37,817 nt of DNA from Acetonema longum DSM 6540 (GCF_000219125.1 NZ_AFGF01000076.1:4769-42585); one strand, 5' to 3'; shown: positions 1-8,526, counted from the first letter of the stretch. Translations and numbers: made by a program. Notes: generated by a model not told the origin, from the sequence alone.

Positions 1-401
1 GACCCAAGCATTTCATAGCCTCTCTGCTCGATTCGTTCCAGCAGATGAAAGTGTTTTTCCGGGAACAAATAGCGGAAAACCCTGCTGTTTCCCTGTTTTC
101 CCGGATGCATGGAGACCCTGAAAAGCGCCTGGAACATCAGCCGCAGTTGCTGCGGCGCCGGCTGGCAGCGGTCGATTTTATCACATTCCCGCATGATCAT
201 GGTAAAATAACGGACGGCAATGGCATCGAGGATTTCTTCCTTGGTTTGAAAATAGTAATAGAAAGTCCCCTGGGCCACCCCGATCTTTTTGACAATGTCA
301 CTGACCGAGGTTTTATCGTAACCATTAGTCAGAAACAGCTCTTCCGCCGCGTCAATCAGTTCATTGGTACGCTCCTGGGGATCTTTTGTCACTCTTGCCA
401 T
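1..401 (-). CDS. TetR/AcrR family regulator, C-terminus off the window edge
   Basis: The 133 visible residues begin MARVTKDPQERTNELIDAAE and contain a complete TetR-type N-terminal helix-turn-helix: the SVSDIVKKIGVAQGTFYYYF stretch is the classic recognition helix followed by the YYYF tail. The ligand-binding half starts but runs off the left edge, so the ligand cannot be guessed. The ATG at 399-401 follows a GGTGG-type ribosome site. A sigma-A-like promoter and a short palindrome lie just upstream (422-471), which suggests autorepression. It follows the Lpt/caspase-like operon on the same strand with about 100 bp between. Family call is firm; role is unknown. Confidence 0.9.
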   Translation of the reverse strand, partial: MARVTKDPQERTNELIDAAEELFLTNGYDKTSVSDIVKKIGVAQGTFYYYFQTKEEILDAIAVRYFTMIMRECDKIDRCQPAPQQLRLMFQALFRVSMHPGKQGNSRVFRYLFPEKHFHLLERIEQRGYEMLG

Positions 402-424
402 AAAAACCACCTCTACCATTCGAC

Positions 425-471
425 TGACTATCAGTCAACAACAGTATATGCAGATCCCTTCTATCTGTCAA
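425..471 (-). promoter_or_regulatory. Promoter and candidate operator of the tetR gene
   Basis: On the minus strand TTGACA (466-471), a 17-bp spacer and TATACT (443-448) form a near-consensus sigma-A promoter. The 13-bp palindrome TGACTATCAGTCA (425-437) sits at the expected transcription start, between promoter and start codon. That placement is typical of TetR autoregulation. Operator function is inferred from position. Confidence 0.6.
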
Positions 472-498
472 TGGGTTTTGCTTTATGTAAGGCGAAAT

Positions 499-1392
499 CT
501 AATCCAGCTTTATCACTTGGATGTTTGGTTTTTTTCCTTTATATATGCGGGGATGTTGAACGCCGATATGCTGTATGGTTCTTAGGCTGCCGTACTCAAA
601 CGCCTCTGTCAGATGAATCGAATGATCCTGATTCGTATCAGCCGGGCCTGCCAGTCCTTCGATGAAATATTGGGTGAATATGCCCAGGGTCAAGCCTTTA
701 AATGAATCGTCATAGGCGGTTTCCGCATAGTCAGAGGAAACGATCACGGTAAAGCCATACATGCTCAAATCTCTGAATGCCCGATAAGGGCGTTTGGCGC
801 GGGATCTCTCAGAAAAGGTGTGGATTGTCTGATACCCGCGATTTTTGGAATAGCTGGGATCAATGATCACGGTCACGGTTGCCGGCAGTTTTTTTAAGAT
901 CATGGATAATTCCGAGGTGGTTACATGGCTTGCTTTGTCATAGCCGGCATCATAAGGGATCAGTGTCTCTTCGTACATATATTCGGAGCGGCCCCGGGCC
1001 AAGGTGCGGTCCGCATCGTATGACTGCCAATAAACCTGATTATAACCGCCGTGTCCGGAATAATAGATGATGAGATGATCTTCTGTCGTTAACAAGGCCT
1101 GATAACTGTATAGCTTGGCAGTAATGGCTCTTTTAGTCGCTCGGCTGTCGGTTAAAACAGCCACATCCTGCGCTTTACCTGAGAAGAACGCACCAAAAGC
1201 TTCGGCGTTTAGCAAGGGCGATTTTAACTCCGGCATATATTTGTACCGGCTGATCCCTATTGCCAATACATAGGGGGCGCGAGACGACGCAGCCGCGGGT
1301 TGGTCCGCCGCACCGGCCAGGACGGTTCCGCCAACCGGATTTATGCTGAGACAGATCAGGGCCGTCACTATATATTTTATCATTTTTTTCAT
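499..1392 (-). CDS. Secreted caspase-fold (peptidase C14-like) protein lacking the catalytic cysteine
   Basis: The 297-residue protein opens with a signal peptide (MKKMIKYIVT..., cleavage near residue 27-30) and then a caspase/metacaspase-like domain: YVLAIGISRYKY for strand 1 and LIIYYSGHGG carrying the catalytic His114. Where caspases have D-x-C-[FY]-S-G, this protein reads VIIDPSYSKN, so the nucleophile position is Ser180 (AGC codon, 853-855). The only cysteine is in the signal peptide. Proteolysis by the usual mechanism is therefore unlikely, and a binding or scaffold role is more plausible. The start was chosen at the second Met because GGAGGAG lies 8 nt before it. It is the last gene of the lpt-like operon, 30 bp after the lptC-like gene, so an envelope role is inferred from context. 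Confidence 0.8.
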   Translation of the reverse strand: MKKMIKYIVTALICLSINPVGGTVLAGAADQPAAASSRAPYVLAIGISRYKYMPELKSPLLNAEAFGAFFSGKAQDVAVLTDSRATKRAITAKLYSYQALLTTEDHLIIYYSGHGGYNQVYWQSYDADRTLARGRSEYMYEETLIPYDAGYDKASHVTTSELSMILKKLPATVTVIIDPSYSKNRGYQTIHTFSERSRAKRPYRAFRDLSMYGFTVIVSSDYAETAYDDSFKGLTLGIFTQYFIEGLAGPADTNQDHSIHLTEAFEYGSLRTIQHIGVQHPRIYKGKKPNIQVIKLD

Positions 1393-1422
1393 AAAACAGG
1401 CTCCTCCCTCAGTGATTCCCAA

Positions 1423-2364
1423 TCAATCCTGCCCGGTATGGACATTATATTGAAACTCAGATGTTCCCCGTTCAATATCATAGACCATTTTTTCCGAACG
1501 AATCCACCTCTTGTTGACTTGACAGGCCTTTACATTCTCTTCGAATGAAATTTGCCGCAACGTTCCGTCATAAACGGCTGTGTCACTATACACCTCGGCG
1601 CCGCCGGTTTCTACAAACAAAACGCCTTCAGCAAAAGTCAAGGCCCCATCACCGTCAGACTGATAATAAAACGAGCCTGCCGTCATGTCGCCGGCTTTCA
1701 TGGATAGCCTGGCCTCTTTCATCCGAAAAGTATTGTTTGTTACTGCAGCGGCATTAGACGCCTCATTCCGGTACGCCCCCTGAGGCGCTGATATTGTAAT
1801 GGCGTCGGCCGGGTCGCTATTCACCTGGTAGATCAGATCACCGAACCAGAAAACCTGTTGCGAATCCGGGTAAAAAACAAATTTTCGGGCGGTAATGGCG
1901 TCGCCATTTTCCCGCATAATCCGGACGTCAGAGCCTTTCAGTTCATGGTTCTTGGCATTCCAAACGGCTTGTCCGACAGTTAGGGTCATGGTATCCATCA
2001 TAAAGGTGATTCCCTCGGGGAAATCCACGTCACCGCTTAAAATATTATGATGGGCAGTCGAGGCGATAAAACGGACGGGGGCCGCCTGTTTACGAAAAAA
2101 ATGGCCTTCTTCAATATCAACAATGGTGGCCAGTGACTCCCCCTCTTTTTGTATGCTGTTGACCCTGGCCTGCCACTGCAGCTGCCCGCTGTGCCAGCCT
2201 GCTACGCGAGAATCCTCCACAATCATTTTTTCTTTAACCGTCGGCGCCGGAACCAAAGGGTCGTCGGCAAGACCACCAAAAACAAAGAGAGCGATGAAAG
2301 GCAGGGCAATCACGATCACGCTGAATTGTTCCGCTGACAGGTTCAGGTCTTTCCTACTTCGCAT
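1423..2364 (-). CDS. lptC: LptC-like LPS-transport protein with extended LptA/OstA-like C-terminus
   Basis: The 313-residue protein has a short cytoplasmic N-terminus and one membrane helix (about 15-33, VIVIALPFIALFVFGG), then a periplasmic all-beta region. W-x-A-type strands (GQLQWQARVNSIQ) and repeated 'hxGDVxF... hTLxxGxAxW' strands match the LptC/LptA jelly-roll superfamily. LptC tethers the LptA bridge to the LptBFG transporter in the inner membrane. At 313 residues it is longer than typical LptC (about 190), and the second half (from about residue 200, DMTAGSFYYQ... and YSDTAVYDG) looks like another OstA-like unit. It lies between the lptD-like and caspase-like genes on the same strand. 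The symbol is tentative because no sequence search was possible. Confidence 0.7.
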   Translation of the reverse strand: MRSRKDLNLSAEQFSVIVIALPFIALFVFGGLADDPLVPAPTVKEKMIVEDSRVAGWHSGQLQWQARVNSIQKEGESLATIVDIEEGHFFRKQAAPVRFIASTAHHNILSGDVDFPEGITFMMDTMTLTVGQAVWNAKNHELKGSDVRIMRENGDAITARKFVFYPDSQQVFWFGDLIYQVNSDPADAITISAPQGAYRNEASNAAAVTNNTFRMKEARLSMKAGDMTAGSFYYQSDGDGALTFAEGVLFVETGGAEVYSDTAVYDGTLRQISFEENVKACQVNKRWIRSEKMVYDIERGTSEFQYNVHTGQD

Positions 2365-2392
2365 GTTTCATATTCCTCATAGTCCGGCCTGG

Positions 2393-4582
2393 TTAGGGAT
2401 TTTTAAAGATGAGTTCGGCAAAATACAATTTCTCTTCCGGATAAAATGACAGTATCAAATCACGACAATGGTATTTTCGAGTCAGCCAAATACCGGAAAC
2501 CACGGACACGTTGGACATTCTTTCAACCTTTACGCCATAAGACCAAATATCGGACAATACTCCCTCCAGATTGACCGAGGCCTCCGTCACCGCCTGGCGT
2601 TGAGTCTCATACTTCATTTGGATATACCCCGTCAGGGCGCTGTCGGGATTAAAGGTCAGATAGGCATGGTATTGATTCCATTCTTCCAAATAGGTGTCGT
2701 AGGCCGCGGAAACACTCCAATTCCAGAAGGGAAAGGTCCGGCCCTCCAGAGTCAGAGCGGTTACGGCTGCGGTATCCTCGGAAAAATTATGCTCCCCTTC
2801 TATTTTAAAGCGGTAATCTTCATCAAAGACATAATTCATGTCCCAGGTAGCCTTTTCTACATCCCTATATAGCCTGGTTTGATAAACCGAATTGTAGCCC
2901 TTGGCTGATTCCCGGGTCACGCCGGTAGTGAAATAAATTTGCCGGTTCAGGTTGATGAGAAAATTGGCGGAATGCCGCGTGTTGGTCATTCTGTTGTCAT
3001 CGCTGAATACCGTCTCGGTTGCATTGGCGGTATGCAGAAAAAATATCTGATCGCTTAGCTTCACCGGCAGGGAACGATAGGAAACTTCCATATCGGTTTG
3101 CTGCACCCGCGGCCGGTCTCTCCAGGAAACCTGCGAGGTGGCCAGGGCATACTGGAAGGGTGAGTCGGAGATCGTTCTTAGACTGAGTTTGGGTACTTCC
3201 CGCAGTTCATCCAGGGAATCGCTGGCGGATAATTGAGCGGACAGCCAATCACGCCGATAGTCCAACATCAGATTGTACCCGTTCTTTGTATTTTCCGCCG
3301 AAAATTGCTCTTCCCGCCGCCAATTCACCATTGCGTGCCCGGTCAAATTTTGGTCCAATCGTAAGGATTGAGACAGACTGCTGTTAACGACGGAGTAAGG
3401 CGCCAGTTGATTGTCCTGAAAAAAATATGTGGTGTTAAAATTAGTAGTCCGGAAATCATCCGAGGCCAGATAGCTGGCAGAAGCTTCCCATAGATCAGCT
3501 TTCCCAAACCAGCCGTTTTCCCGCCTCTCAAAGGATATGCGCTGGGACGAATCAACATGACTTAACTGCCATTCCCCCCGGAATATTTGGTTGTCCCGCC
3601 CGGGAGTGCCTGAGGCATACCAATACAGCTCGTTTTGGGATTTTTCTCCCTTACGGTATTCTCTGGCGCCAAAGCCAAGGCCTCTGCGGCTCATATAATC
3701 GCGATAACTCAAGCCATAATCCCGCCGATTCATGTCGTAACGGTTCTGAGTCTTAAGGTACCAACCTTCGTCGTCGTCATACCCTGCCGTTACTTTATCG
3801 TACAAAGGCAGAGTGACGGCTTCCAATTCAATGATTTTATGCTGTCCTTCCCAGTAAGCAGCCTTGGTGAGCCTCAGCTTTCGCGAAGAGGGATAATAAT
3901 CGGCTGTTTTGGCTGTATAGCGAAAGTGAGGCGGGTCTTGGTCGCATACCGTGACAGAGGCGTCTTCAGTGTGATAGGTATTGGACATGCAGGTCAGCTT
4001 TGAGCCTGATAATCTATAAGTTACCTCATCCAGGGTGAACAAAAAAGAGTATTTTTGAGCGTCGCTCACTTCACGCTCGGCATCATAGACTAAGGTGTCG
4101 GCGGATAGTATCTCGCCGGTTTTTAAATAGTGACGAACCCGGCCTGACATTTGAAATTTTTTTGTCTTGAGGTTGTATTCCAGCTTGTCGCCTTTATAGG
4201 TATCACCCTCATATTGCAGGGTAAAGTCATAAAAGATGTACACGCCGGTATTTTTATCGTACTCCATGCTATCGGCCTGCAGTTCACAGGTCTGATTCCG
4301 CTCGTTCATATTGCTGATGACTGCGGTGACAGAGCCTTTGGCGATCATCCTGCCGCTCTGCTCGTCATATTCCAGCGTATCCGAGGAGAATGAGCCGTCC
4401 TGATCGCTATACCGGATGTTGCCGGAGGCCGTGAAGCGATTCGACTGCTGATCATAGTGCAGTCTTTCCGATTTCAGCGATTCAGCGCTGGCGACCGAAA
4501 AGAAAGGATGTACGCCACCGGCACAGAGAATAGGAATCAACCCGATCATGAACCATTGCAAAATAATGGCTGCGTTAGGCAC
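2393..4582 (-). CDS. lptD: LptD-like outer-membrane protein (OstA N-domain plus beta-barrel)
   Basis: The 729-residue protein begins with a signal peptide ending near ASA (about residue 33). It continues with OstA-like repeats to about residue 250 (SERLHYDQQSNRF, SDTLEYDEQSGRM, ADSMEYDKNTG, GDKLEYNLKTKKF, ADTLVYDAERE), then about 470 residues of alternating aromatic strands ending AELIFKNP, like a barrel closing strand. LptD inserts LPS into the outer leaflet. Its N-domain receives LPS from the LptA bridge. The start is a GTG overlapping the lptF stop by 8 bp (GTGCCTAA), implying translational coupling. No LptE or LptB gene is in the window. Divergent members are sometimes annotated 'OstA family' or 'LPS-assembly protein'. 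Confidence 0.8.
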   Translation of the reverse strand: MPNAAIILQWFMIGLIPILCAGGVHPFFSVASAESLKSERLHYDQQSNRFTASGNIRYSDQDGSFSSDTLEYDEQSGRMIAKGSVTAVISNMNERNQTCELQADSMEYDKNTGVYIFYDFTLQYEGDTYKGDKLEYNLKTKKFQMSGRVRHYLKTGEILSADTLVYDAEREVSDAQKYSFLFTLDEVTYRLSGSKLTCMSNTYHTEDASVTVCDQDPPHFRYTAKTADYYPSSRKLRLTKAAYWEGQHKIIELEAVTLPLYDKVTAGYDDDEGWYLKTQNRYDMNRRDYGLSYRDYMSRRGLGFGAREYRKGEKSQNELYWYASGTPGRDNQIFRGEWQLSHVDSSQRISFERRENGWFGKADLWEASASYLASDDFRTTNFNTTYFFQDNQLAPYSVVNSSLSQSLRLDQNLTGHAMVNWRREEQFSAENTKNGYNLMLDYRRDWLSAQLSASDSLDELREVPKLSLRTISDSPFQYALATSQVSWRDRPRVQQTDMEVSYRSLPVKLSDQIFFLHTANATETVFSDDNRMTNTRHSANFLINLNRQIYFTTGVTRESAKGYNSVYQTRLYRDVEKATWDMNYVFDEDYRFKIEGEHNFSEDTAAVTALTLEGRTFPFWNWSVSAAYDTYLEEWNQYHAYLTFNPDSALTGYIQMKYETQRQAVTEASVNLEGVLSDIWSYGVKVERMSNVSVVSGIWLTRKYHCRDLILSFYPEEKLYFAELIFKNP

Positions 4583-5645
4583 GGTCCGCCCACCACACCC
4601 CTAAGCCGCCCAGGCCGCCGAACAGGATCACCGGCAGCCAGGCAGCCCAGACCGGCGGCAGGACTTTGGCGCGGCCGGCTGAGACAAACCAGGAAGAGAC
4701 CCCGAAAAACACAAAGATAAACAGCAGGCAGCCGGCGGCAAAATAGTACTTATGCTGCATTTTAGCCCGGATGAAGGGAGGGGAGCAAAGCAGGACAAAC
4801 AGGAACGGCGTCAGGGGCCGGGTCATCTTCAAATAGTAATCCACTTCATAGGAAGTCGTAGGAATCCCCTGGCGGTGCAGGTCCCGGATCATCTGAGCCA
4901 GTTGCGCCAGGTCCATATCGGAGGTAGTCCTTTCCGACCGGAACAGCTGGGTGTTGGCCTCGGTATGAAACTGCATCTGCTGATAGCCGGTCTCGTAGGC
5001 CATGCGGCCCTGTTTGTCGTATTCCTGTATCAGTCCGGCCCGCAGAGTCCAGGAATGACCCTGGAGGCTGCCGCTTTCCGCCGTAATGACCCTGGCGATT
5101 TTATCGTCTTGCAGCTCGTAGATCATAACATGGCTCAGCATTTGCGTTTCCAAGTCAATTCTGCCGATATAGATCACCCGGTTTTTCTCCCGGACAAAGA
5201 CATTTTGCACCATTTCCGGCGGCGGCGACAGAAAAATAATTTTCCGCAGCAGCAGTTCGCTTTTCGGATAGACCACCGGCATGATTTTGTCGCTGCAATA
5301 AAAGGAAACGCCGCTGAAGATCAAAGCAATCGTCAAATAAGGCATTAATAATTTCCGGTTGCTGACTCCGGCCGTACGCATGATCACCAGTTCTTTATCC
5401 TTTTCCAGCCTGCCGATAGAAAAGAGAATGGCAAAAAGCAGACTGATCGGCAAAGCGTTTACGAAAAGCAACGGCAAGCGATAGAGCAACAGGGTAAGAA
5501 TCCAGGCCAAAGGCACCTTATTGACAAAAACATATCTTCCCATCTCAAACAGCAACTCGCCTAAAAATATCAGACAAATCCCCAGAATCGATAATAGTAA
5601 GGGAAAGACAAGTTCTTGAATTTGATAACGCAATAAAATGAACAT
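4575..5645 (-). CDS. LptF/LptG family LPS export permease
   Basis: The 356-residue inner-membrane protein has the LptF/G layout: N-terminal helices (about 10-30, 55-75 and 95-115), a roughly 150-residue periplasmic jelly-roll (SDKIMPVVYPKSE... to MIRDLHRQG), and three C-terminal helices. The conserved RLEKDKELVIMRTAGVS loop, which contacts the LptB ATPase, is at about 77-96. LptF and LptG form the transmembrane channel that lifts LPS out of the inner membrane. Negativicutes often carry one such permease gene, so I do not choose between F and G. It is first in the operon, with GAGGAT 9 nt before the ATG. An intrinsic-terminator-like hairpin lies only about 12 nt upstream. Confidence 0.88.
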   Translation of the reverse strand: MFILLRYQIQELVFPLLLSILGICLIFLGELLFEMGRYVFVNKVPLAWILTLLLYRLPLLFVNALPISLLFAILFSIGRLEKDKELVIMRTAGVSNRKLLMPYLTIALIFSGVSFYCSDKIMPVVYPKSELLLRKIIFLSPPPEMVQNVFVREKNRVIYIGRIDLETQMLSHVMIYELQDDKIARVITAESGSLQGHSWTLRAGLIQEYDKQGRMAYETGYQQMQFHTEANTQLFRSERTTSDMDLAQLAQMIRDLHRQGIPTTSYEVDYYLKMTRPLTPFLFVLLCSPPFIRAKMQHKYYFAAGCLLFIFVFFGVSSWFVSAGRAKVLPPVWAAWLPVILFGGLGGLGVWWADRA

Positions 5646-5657
5646 CGTTTTATCCTC

Positions 5658-5700
5658 AAAAAAGAGTGCCTGGAGAATTATGCAACCCTCCAGGCACTCT
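5658..5700 (-). terminator. Intrinsic terminator after lipoprotein gene, just upstream of lptF
   Basis: On the minus strand the 12-bp perfect stem GAGTGCCTGGAG / CTCCAGGCACTC (12-nt loop) is followed by TTTTTT. It ends the 5752-6171 gene. Because only about 12 nt separate the T-tract from the lptF start codon, it could also attenuate lptF. Confidence 0.85.
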
Positions 5701-5751
5701 TCCAGTAATCAGTGGTGCAAGCAAGCTAAGTCGTGCCTTTAGTTTGTTTGT

Positions 5752-6171
5752 CTAAAAGTATACGCGCTTAACCTCCAAACTCCTCGATTCAATAGTAATC
5801 TTGTACTTAACCTTCACATTGTTGTTAATCTCGCTCTGGCCATTCCACTGCAGTATCAGGTCGCGCCCGACGAACGCTGCAGTATACGTCTCTCCCTCAT
5901 ATATAAAGTGAGTCAGTTTATAATTTCCTACTTGGGTAGTAAATGTAGTAAACGCTCCATTTTCATCAGATGTTGCTTCACCTGGCGTCCCATCCGGCGC
6001 CTCATAATAGAACTTTACTCCTGGCAGATTCTTCTTTCCCGTGTAATCCGTTACCACGAAAGACGATGTGACACCTTTAGTACCGCCGCCGTCTCCGCTG
6101 CCGCCTCCGCAACCTGTGATCAAAAGAGTCATCGCAAAGAGTGTCAGGAGCACCAATGCAATCTTCTTCAT
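5752..6171 (-). CDS. Lipoprotein with one Ig-like/CarboxypepD-regulatory-like domain
   Basis: The 139-residue product starts MKKIALVLLTLFAMTL and has a lipobox (LITGC, Cys about 21) followed by a Gly/Ser-rich linker. A single beta-sandwich domain follows, recognisable from LPGVKFYYEAPDGTPGEATSDEN and GAFTTFT, the pattern of carboxypeptidase-regulatory or bacterial Ig-like folds that decorate surface proteins. No catalytic motif is visible. The start was chosen at the Met 5 nt after GAGGTG. It is paralogous to the upstream gene at 6399-7106, and the two share 3'-flanking sequence, so the pair arose by tandem duplication. Function is unknown; likely outer-membrane or periplasmic lipoprotein. 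Confidence 0.75.
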   Translation of the reverse strand: MKKIALVLLTLFAMTLLITGCGGGSGDGGGTKGVTSSFVVTDYTGKKNLPGVKFYYEAPDGTPGEATSDENGAFTTFTTQVGNYKLTHFIYEGETYTAAFVGRDLILQWNGQSEINNNVKVKYKITIESRSLEVKRVYF

Positions 6172-6398
6172 AGGAACACCTCTTTCCAAATAAAAAATAG
6201 TTCAACAAATACGCTGTATCGATCTTGCGTCGTTCCCTGCCATAAATCTACTCCGGTTGCGCTATGAATAAAGCCTGGCAGAAATTGCGGGAAGAGATGC
6301 ATCATCCTTCCCGTTTTGACTCACACGTATATTTAACTAAGTATAGGGGCAAGCAAGGTAACCTGTGCCTTTAGTTGACGCCAGGCGCTTCATTAATG
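6172..6398. other. Intergenic region between the paralogous lipoprotein genes
   Basis: About 230 bp without a gene. Positions about 6353-6381 (GCAAGCAAGGTAACCTGTGC...) resemble about 5716-5744 (GCAAGCAAGCTAAGTCGTGC...), so each paralog is followed by the same roughly 29-bp tail. No convincing hairpin terminator is visible here, unlike after the downstream copy. Confidence 0.5.
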
Positions 6399-7106
6399 CT
6401 AAAACACGAGACTCACCTTGCCATCCGCTTGGATTTGGAGAGTGAATTCTTTTTGGTAAAGACTGATGCTCGCAGAATAGCTCCCGGACGGAGTTGAAAT
6501 GCTAATCACCGTGATGTTTCCTGGTTGAGTAACAGTTATGGAAGCAGAACCGCTTGCATTAGTCATTACAGTTTTCGACGTTCCATCCGACTCTTGATAA
6601 GAGATAGTTGCCCCGGATACCATGGCCCCGTTGTGATCTTTTACCCGTATAACCCGGTTGTCGCTGCTCGGGTTGTCACTACTCCCTCCAGATAATTCAG
6701 TAATTTTAAAACTATTGATGCCTATTATTTCACCTGTAGCGGTATTAATCTGAATAGGAAGCGGAATTGTGCCACCAGGCAACCCACCCTCCAATGTCAT
6801 AGGAATTCCATCTGGATATGACGAATGCGTATAGGCATTACCTTGATATACAATAGCATCTATCATAGTCGATCCCGTTTGGGTAATATATATACTGGCA
6901 ATGCCATTGGCATTGGTTTTTGCATTTTTTTGCGTCCCATCCGGGTCTCTATATTGGATAGTCGCCCCAGACACTGCATTAAGGGATTGATCTCCCACGC
7001 CAATTTGCAAAGTAACTCCTTTACTGCCGCCATCATCCCCGCCGCAACCTGCCGCCAAAAGGGCTAATGTGAACATTGCAAGTATTAAAAATGCCGGTTT
7101 CTTCAC
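6399..7106 (-). CDS. Lipoprotein with two Ig-like/CarboxypepD-regulatory-like domains
   Basis: The 235-residue product has a GTG start (VKKPAFLILAMFTLALLAAGC) 6 nt after GAGGTG and a clear lipobox (LAAGC). Two repeats of the same beta-sandwich follow: AVSGATIQYRDPDGTQKNAKT...NGIASIYITQ (about 45-85) and MVSGATISYQESDGTSKTVMT...SGSASITVTQ (about 160-200), joined by a Gly/Ser/Asn-rich linker. The single domain of the neighbour at 5752-6171 is the same unit, so the region contains three related domains. The fold suggests a surface adhesin or structural role, but there is no direct evidence for a ligand. Confidence 0.75.
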   Translation of the reverse strand: MKKPAFLILAMFTLALLAAGCGGDDGGSKGVTLQIGVGDQSLNAVSGATIQYRDPDGTQKNAKTNANGIASIYITQTGSTMIDAIVYQGNAYTHSSYPDGIPMTLEGGLPGGTIPLPIQINTATGEIIGINSFKITELSGGSSDNPSSDNRVIRVKDHNGAMVSGATISYQESDGTSKTVMTNASGSASITVTQPGNITVISISTPSGSYSASISLYQKEFTLQIQADGKVSLVF

Positions 7107-7145
7107 TTTTGCCACCTCTTTTGAATTGTTAAAACTAAATCTCAA

Positions 7146-7365
7146 GACTGTTCCAGTCTTGGGTGCTCCCCTATCGGGATGTCTTCTCGCTGCATTATGG
7201 ATAAGTATTATAAAACCTGCTTGCCACTATATTTATTAATAAGTTCCGCATATCATTGGAAATTCCTTTAGAATAAATTGGTTGAAACATGCATTTCTTG
7301 TAATATTTTATCGAAAAACGATCTAATTTGCCATAAATAAAAGGGCACCCGCCAGCGCCCTTTAC
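7146..7365. other. Intergenic region upstream of the lipoprotein pair
   Basis: This AT-rich stretch holds the adh terminator at its right end, a small hairpin CAAGACT-GTTCC-AGTCTTG (7143-7161) and a possible minus-strand -10 TATAAT (7207-7212) with only a poor -35 (TAAATA) 17 bp upstream. I see no gene. Confidence 0.4.
7337..7363 (-). terminator. Intrinsic terminator of the MORN-adh transcript
   Basis: On the minus strand AAAGGGC (7357-7363) pairs with GCCCTTT (7340-7346) around a 10-nt loop and runs into a T-rich tail (TTTTATTTAT), 2 bp after the adh stop codon. Confidence 0.7.
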
Positions 7366-8526
7366 TTACCCCATTGCTCTTTGAACGATAGTCCGCAGAT
7401 CGGCAATCGTCAGCTGACGCGGACTGTTAGGCAACAGTCTGTAGTTGGCAGCGTCTTTGACAATATCCTCAGCTTTGTCTTGGGGCACGCCTGCTTCAGC
7501 CAAAGTCTGAGGAATACCGATGTCGGTCTCCAGGTCGCGCACGGCACTAACTGCCAAATAGGCTGCATCCCGCAGGGACAGGCCGGTCACATCCTGGCCC
7601 ATGGCCACGGCGATATCGCGGAACTTCGCATAATCGGCCATCAGGCAGTACTCCATTACATACGGCAGCATAATGCCGTTAGCCACCCCATGGGGCACAC
7701 CGAACTGAGCTCCCACCGGATGGGCGATGCCATGGACCGCGCCCAGACCGGCGTTAGTAAAGCCGGCGCCGGCAATCAGGCTGGCTGCCGCCATTTGGGA
7801 TCTGGCCTCAATATCCTTGCCGCATGCTACTGCCCGCCGCAGATGGGACCCAATCAGGCGAATGGCGTGGAGGCATAAGGCATCGGTAATCGGTTCGGCC
7901 TGAGTGGCCACATAGGCCTCAATGGCATGAGTCAGGGCATCAATGCCGGTAGCAGCCGTAACTCCTGGCGGCATGCTGACATGCAGTTCCGGATCGATCA
8001 CGGCCAGTTTCGGCATCATATAGTCATGGGATAATCCGATCTTTTCCCTGGTCTTGGTATCGGTTGTCACAGCCGCAGCCGTTACTTCACTGCCGGTGCC
8101 GGCCGTGGTGGGAATGCAAATAAGGGGCAAGCCCGGCCGGCTGATGGTCTTTCTGCCTCGGATATAGTCGCTGATGGAACCAGGATTGCCCTGGAGCATG
8201 GACATGGATTTGGCGGCGTCCATGGGACTGCCGCCGCCGAAGGCAAACACCGTATCGGCGCCAAACTCTTTAATCAGGGCTGCTCCCCGGTCCACGGTCT
8301 CCACGCTGGGGTCAGCCTCGACTTCAGCGAACAGCCGGACGGTGATACCGGCCTGTTCCAGAGATTCGATCAAAGCGGCCAGATGCGGCGAACCTTTGGT
8401 GGAGGTCCTGCCAGTCACCAGAAAGGCCTTTTTCACACCCCAGGTTACGCATTCGACGGCAATACTGCCAAGAGCGCCCTGTCCGAACATGACTCGAGTG
8501 GGCAGTCGAAACAGAAAATGGTTCAT
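7366..8526 (-). CDS. Iron-containing (group III) alcohol dehydrogenase
   Basis: The 386-residue length is normal for this NAD(P)-dependent family (EutG/FucO/YqhD/butanol dehydrogenase-like). Visible motifs are the nucleotide-binding GGGSPMDAAK, the TTAGTGSEVT segment, and the Fe2+ ligands in GIDALTHAIEAY (Asp, His), AVHGIAHPVG (His) and GVPHGVANG (His). It interconverts an aldehyde and an alcohol in the cytoplasm; the sequence does not identify the substrate. The ATG at 8526 was chosen because GGAGGGAAGG lies immediately upstream and the protein then begins MNHFLFRLPTRVMFG as relatives do. It follows the MORN gene by 23 bp with a shared terminator, so the two are probably co-transcribed. Confidence 0.93.
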   Translation of the reverse strand: MNHFLFRLPTRVMFGQGALGSIAVECVTWGVKKAFLVTGRTSTKGSPHLAALIESLEQAGITVRLFAEVEADPSVETVDRGAALIKEFGADTVFAFGGGSPMDAAKSMSMLQGNPGSISDYIRGRKTISRPGLPLICIPTTAGTGSEVTAAAVTTDTKTREKIGLSHDYMMPKLAVIDPELHVSMPPGVTAATGIDALTHAIEAYVATQAEPITDALCLHAIRLIGSHLRRAVACGKDIEARSQMAAASLIAGAGFTNAGLGAVHGIAHPVGAQFGVPHGVANGIMLPYVMEYCLMADYAKFRDIAVAMGQDVTGLSLRDAAYLAVSAVRDLETDIGIPQTLAEAGVPQDKAEDIVKDAANYRLLPNSPRQLTIADLRTIVQRAMG

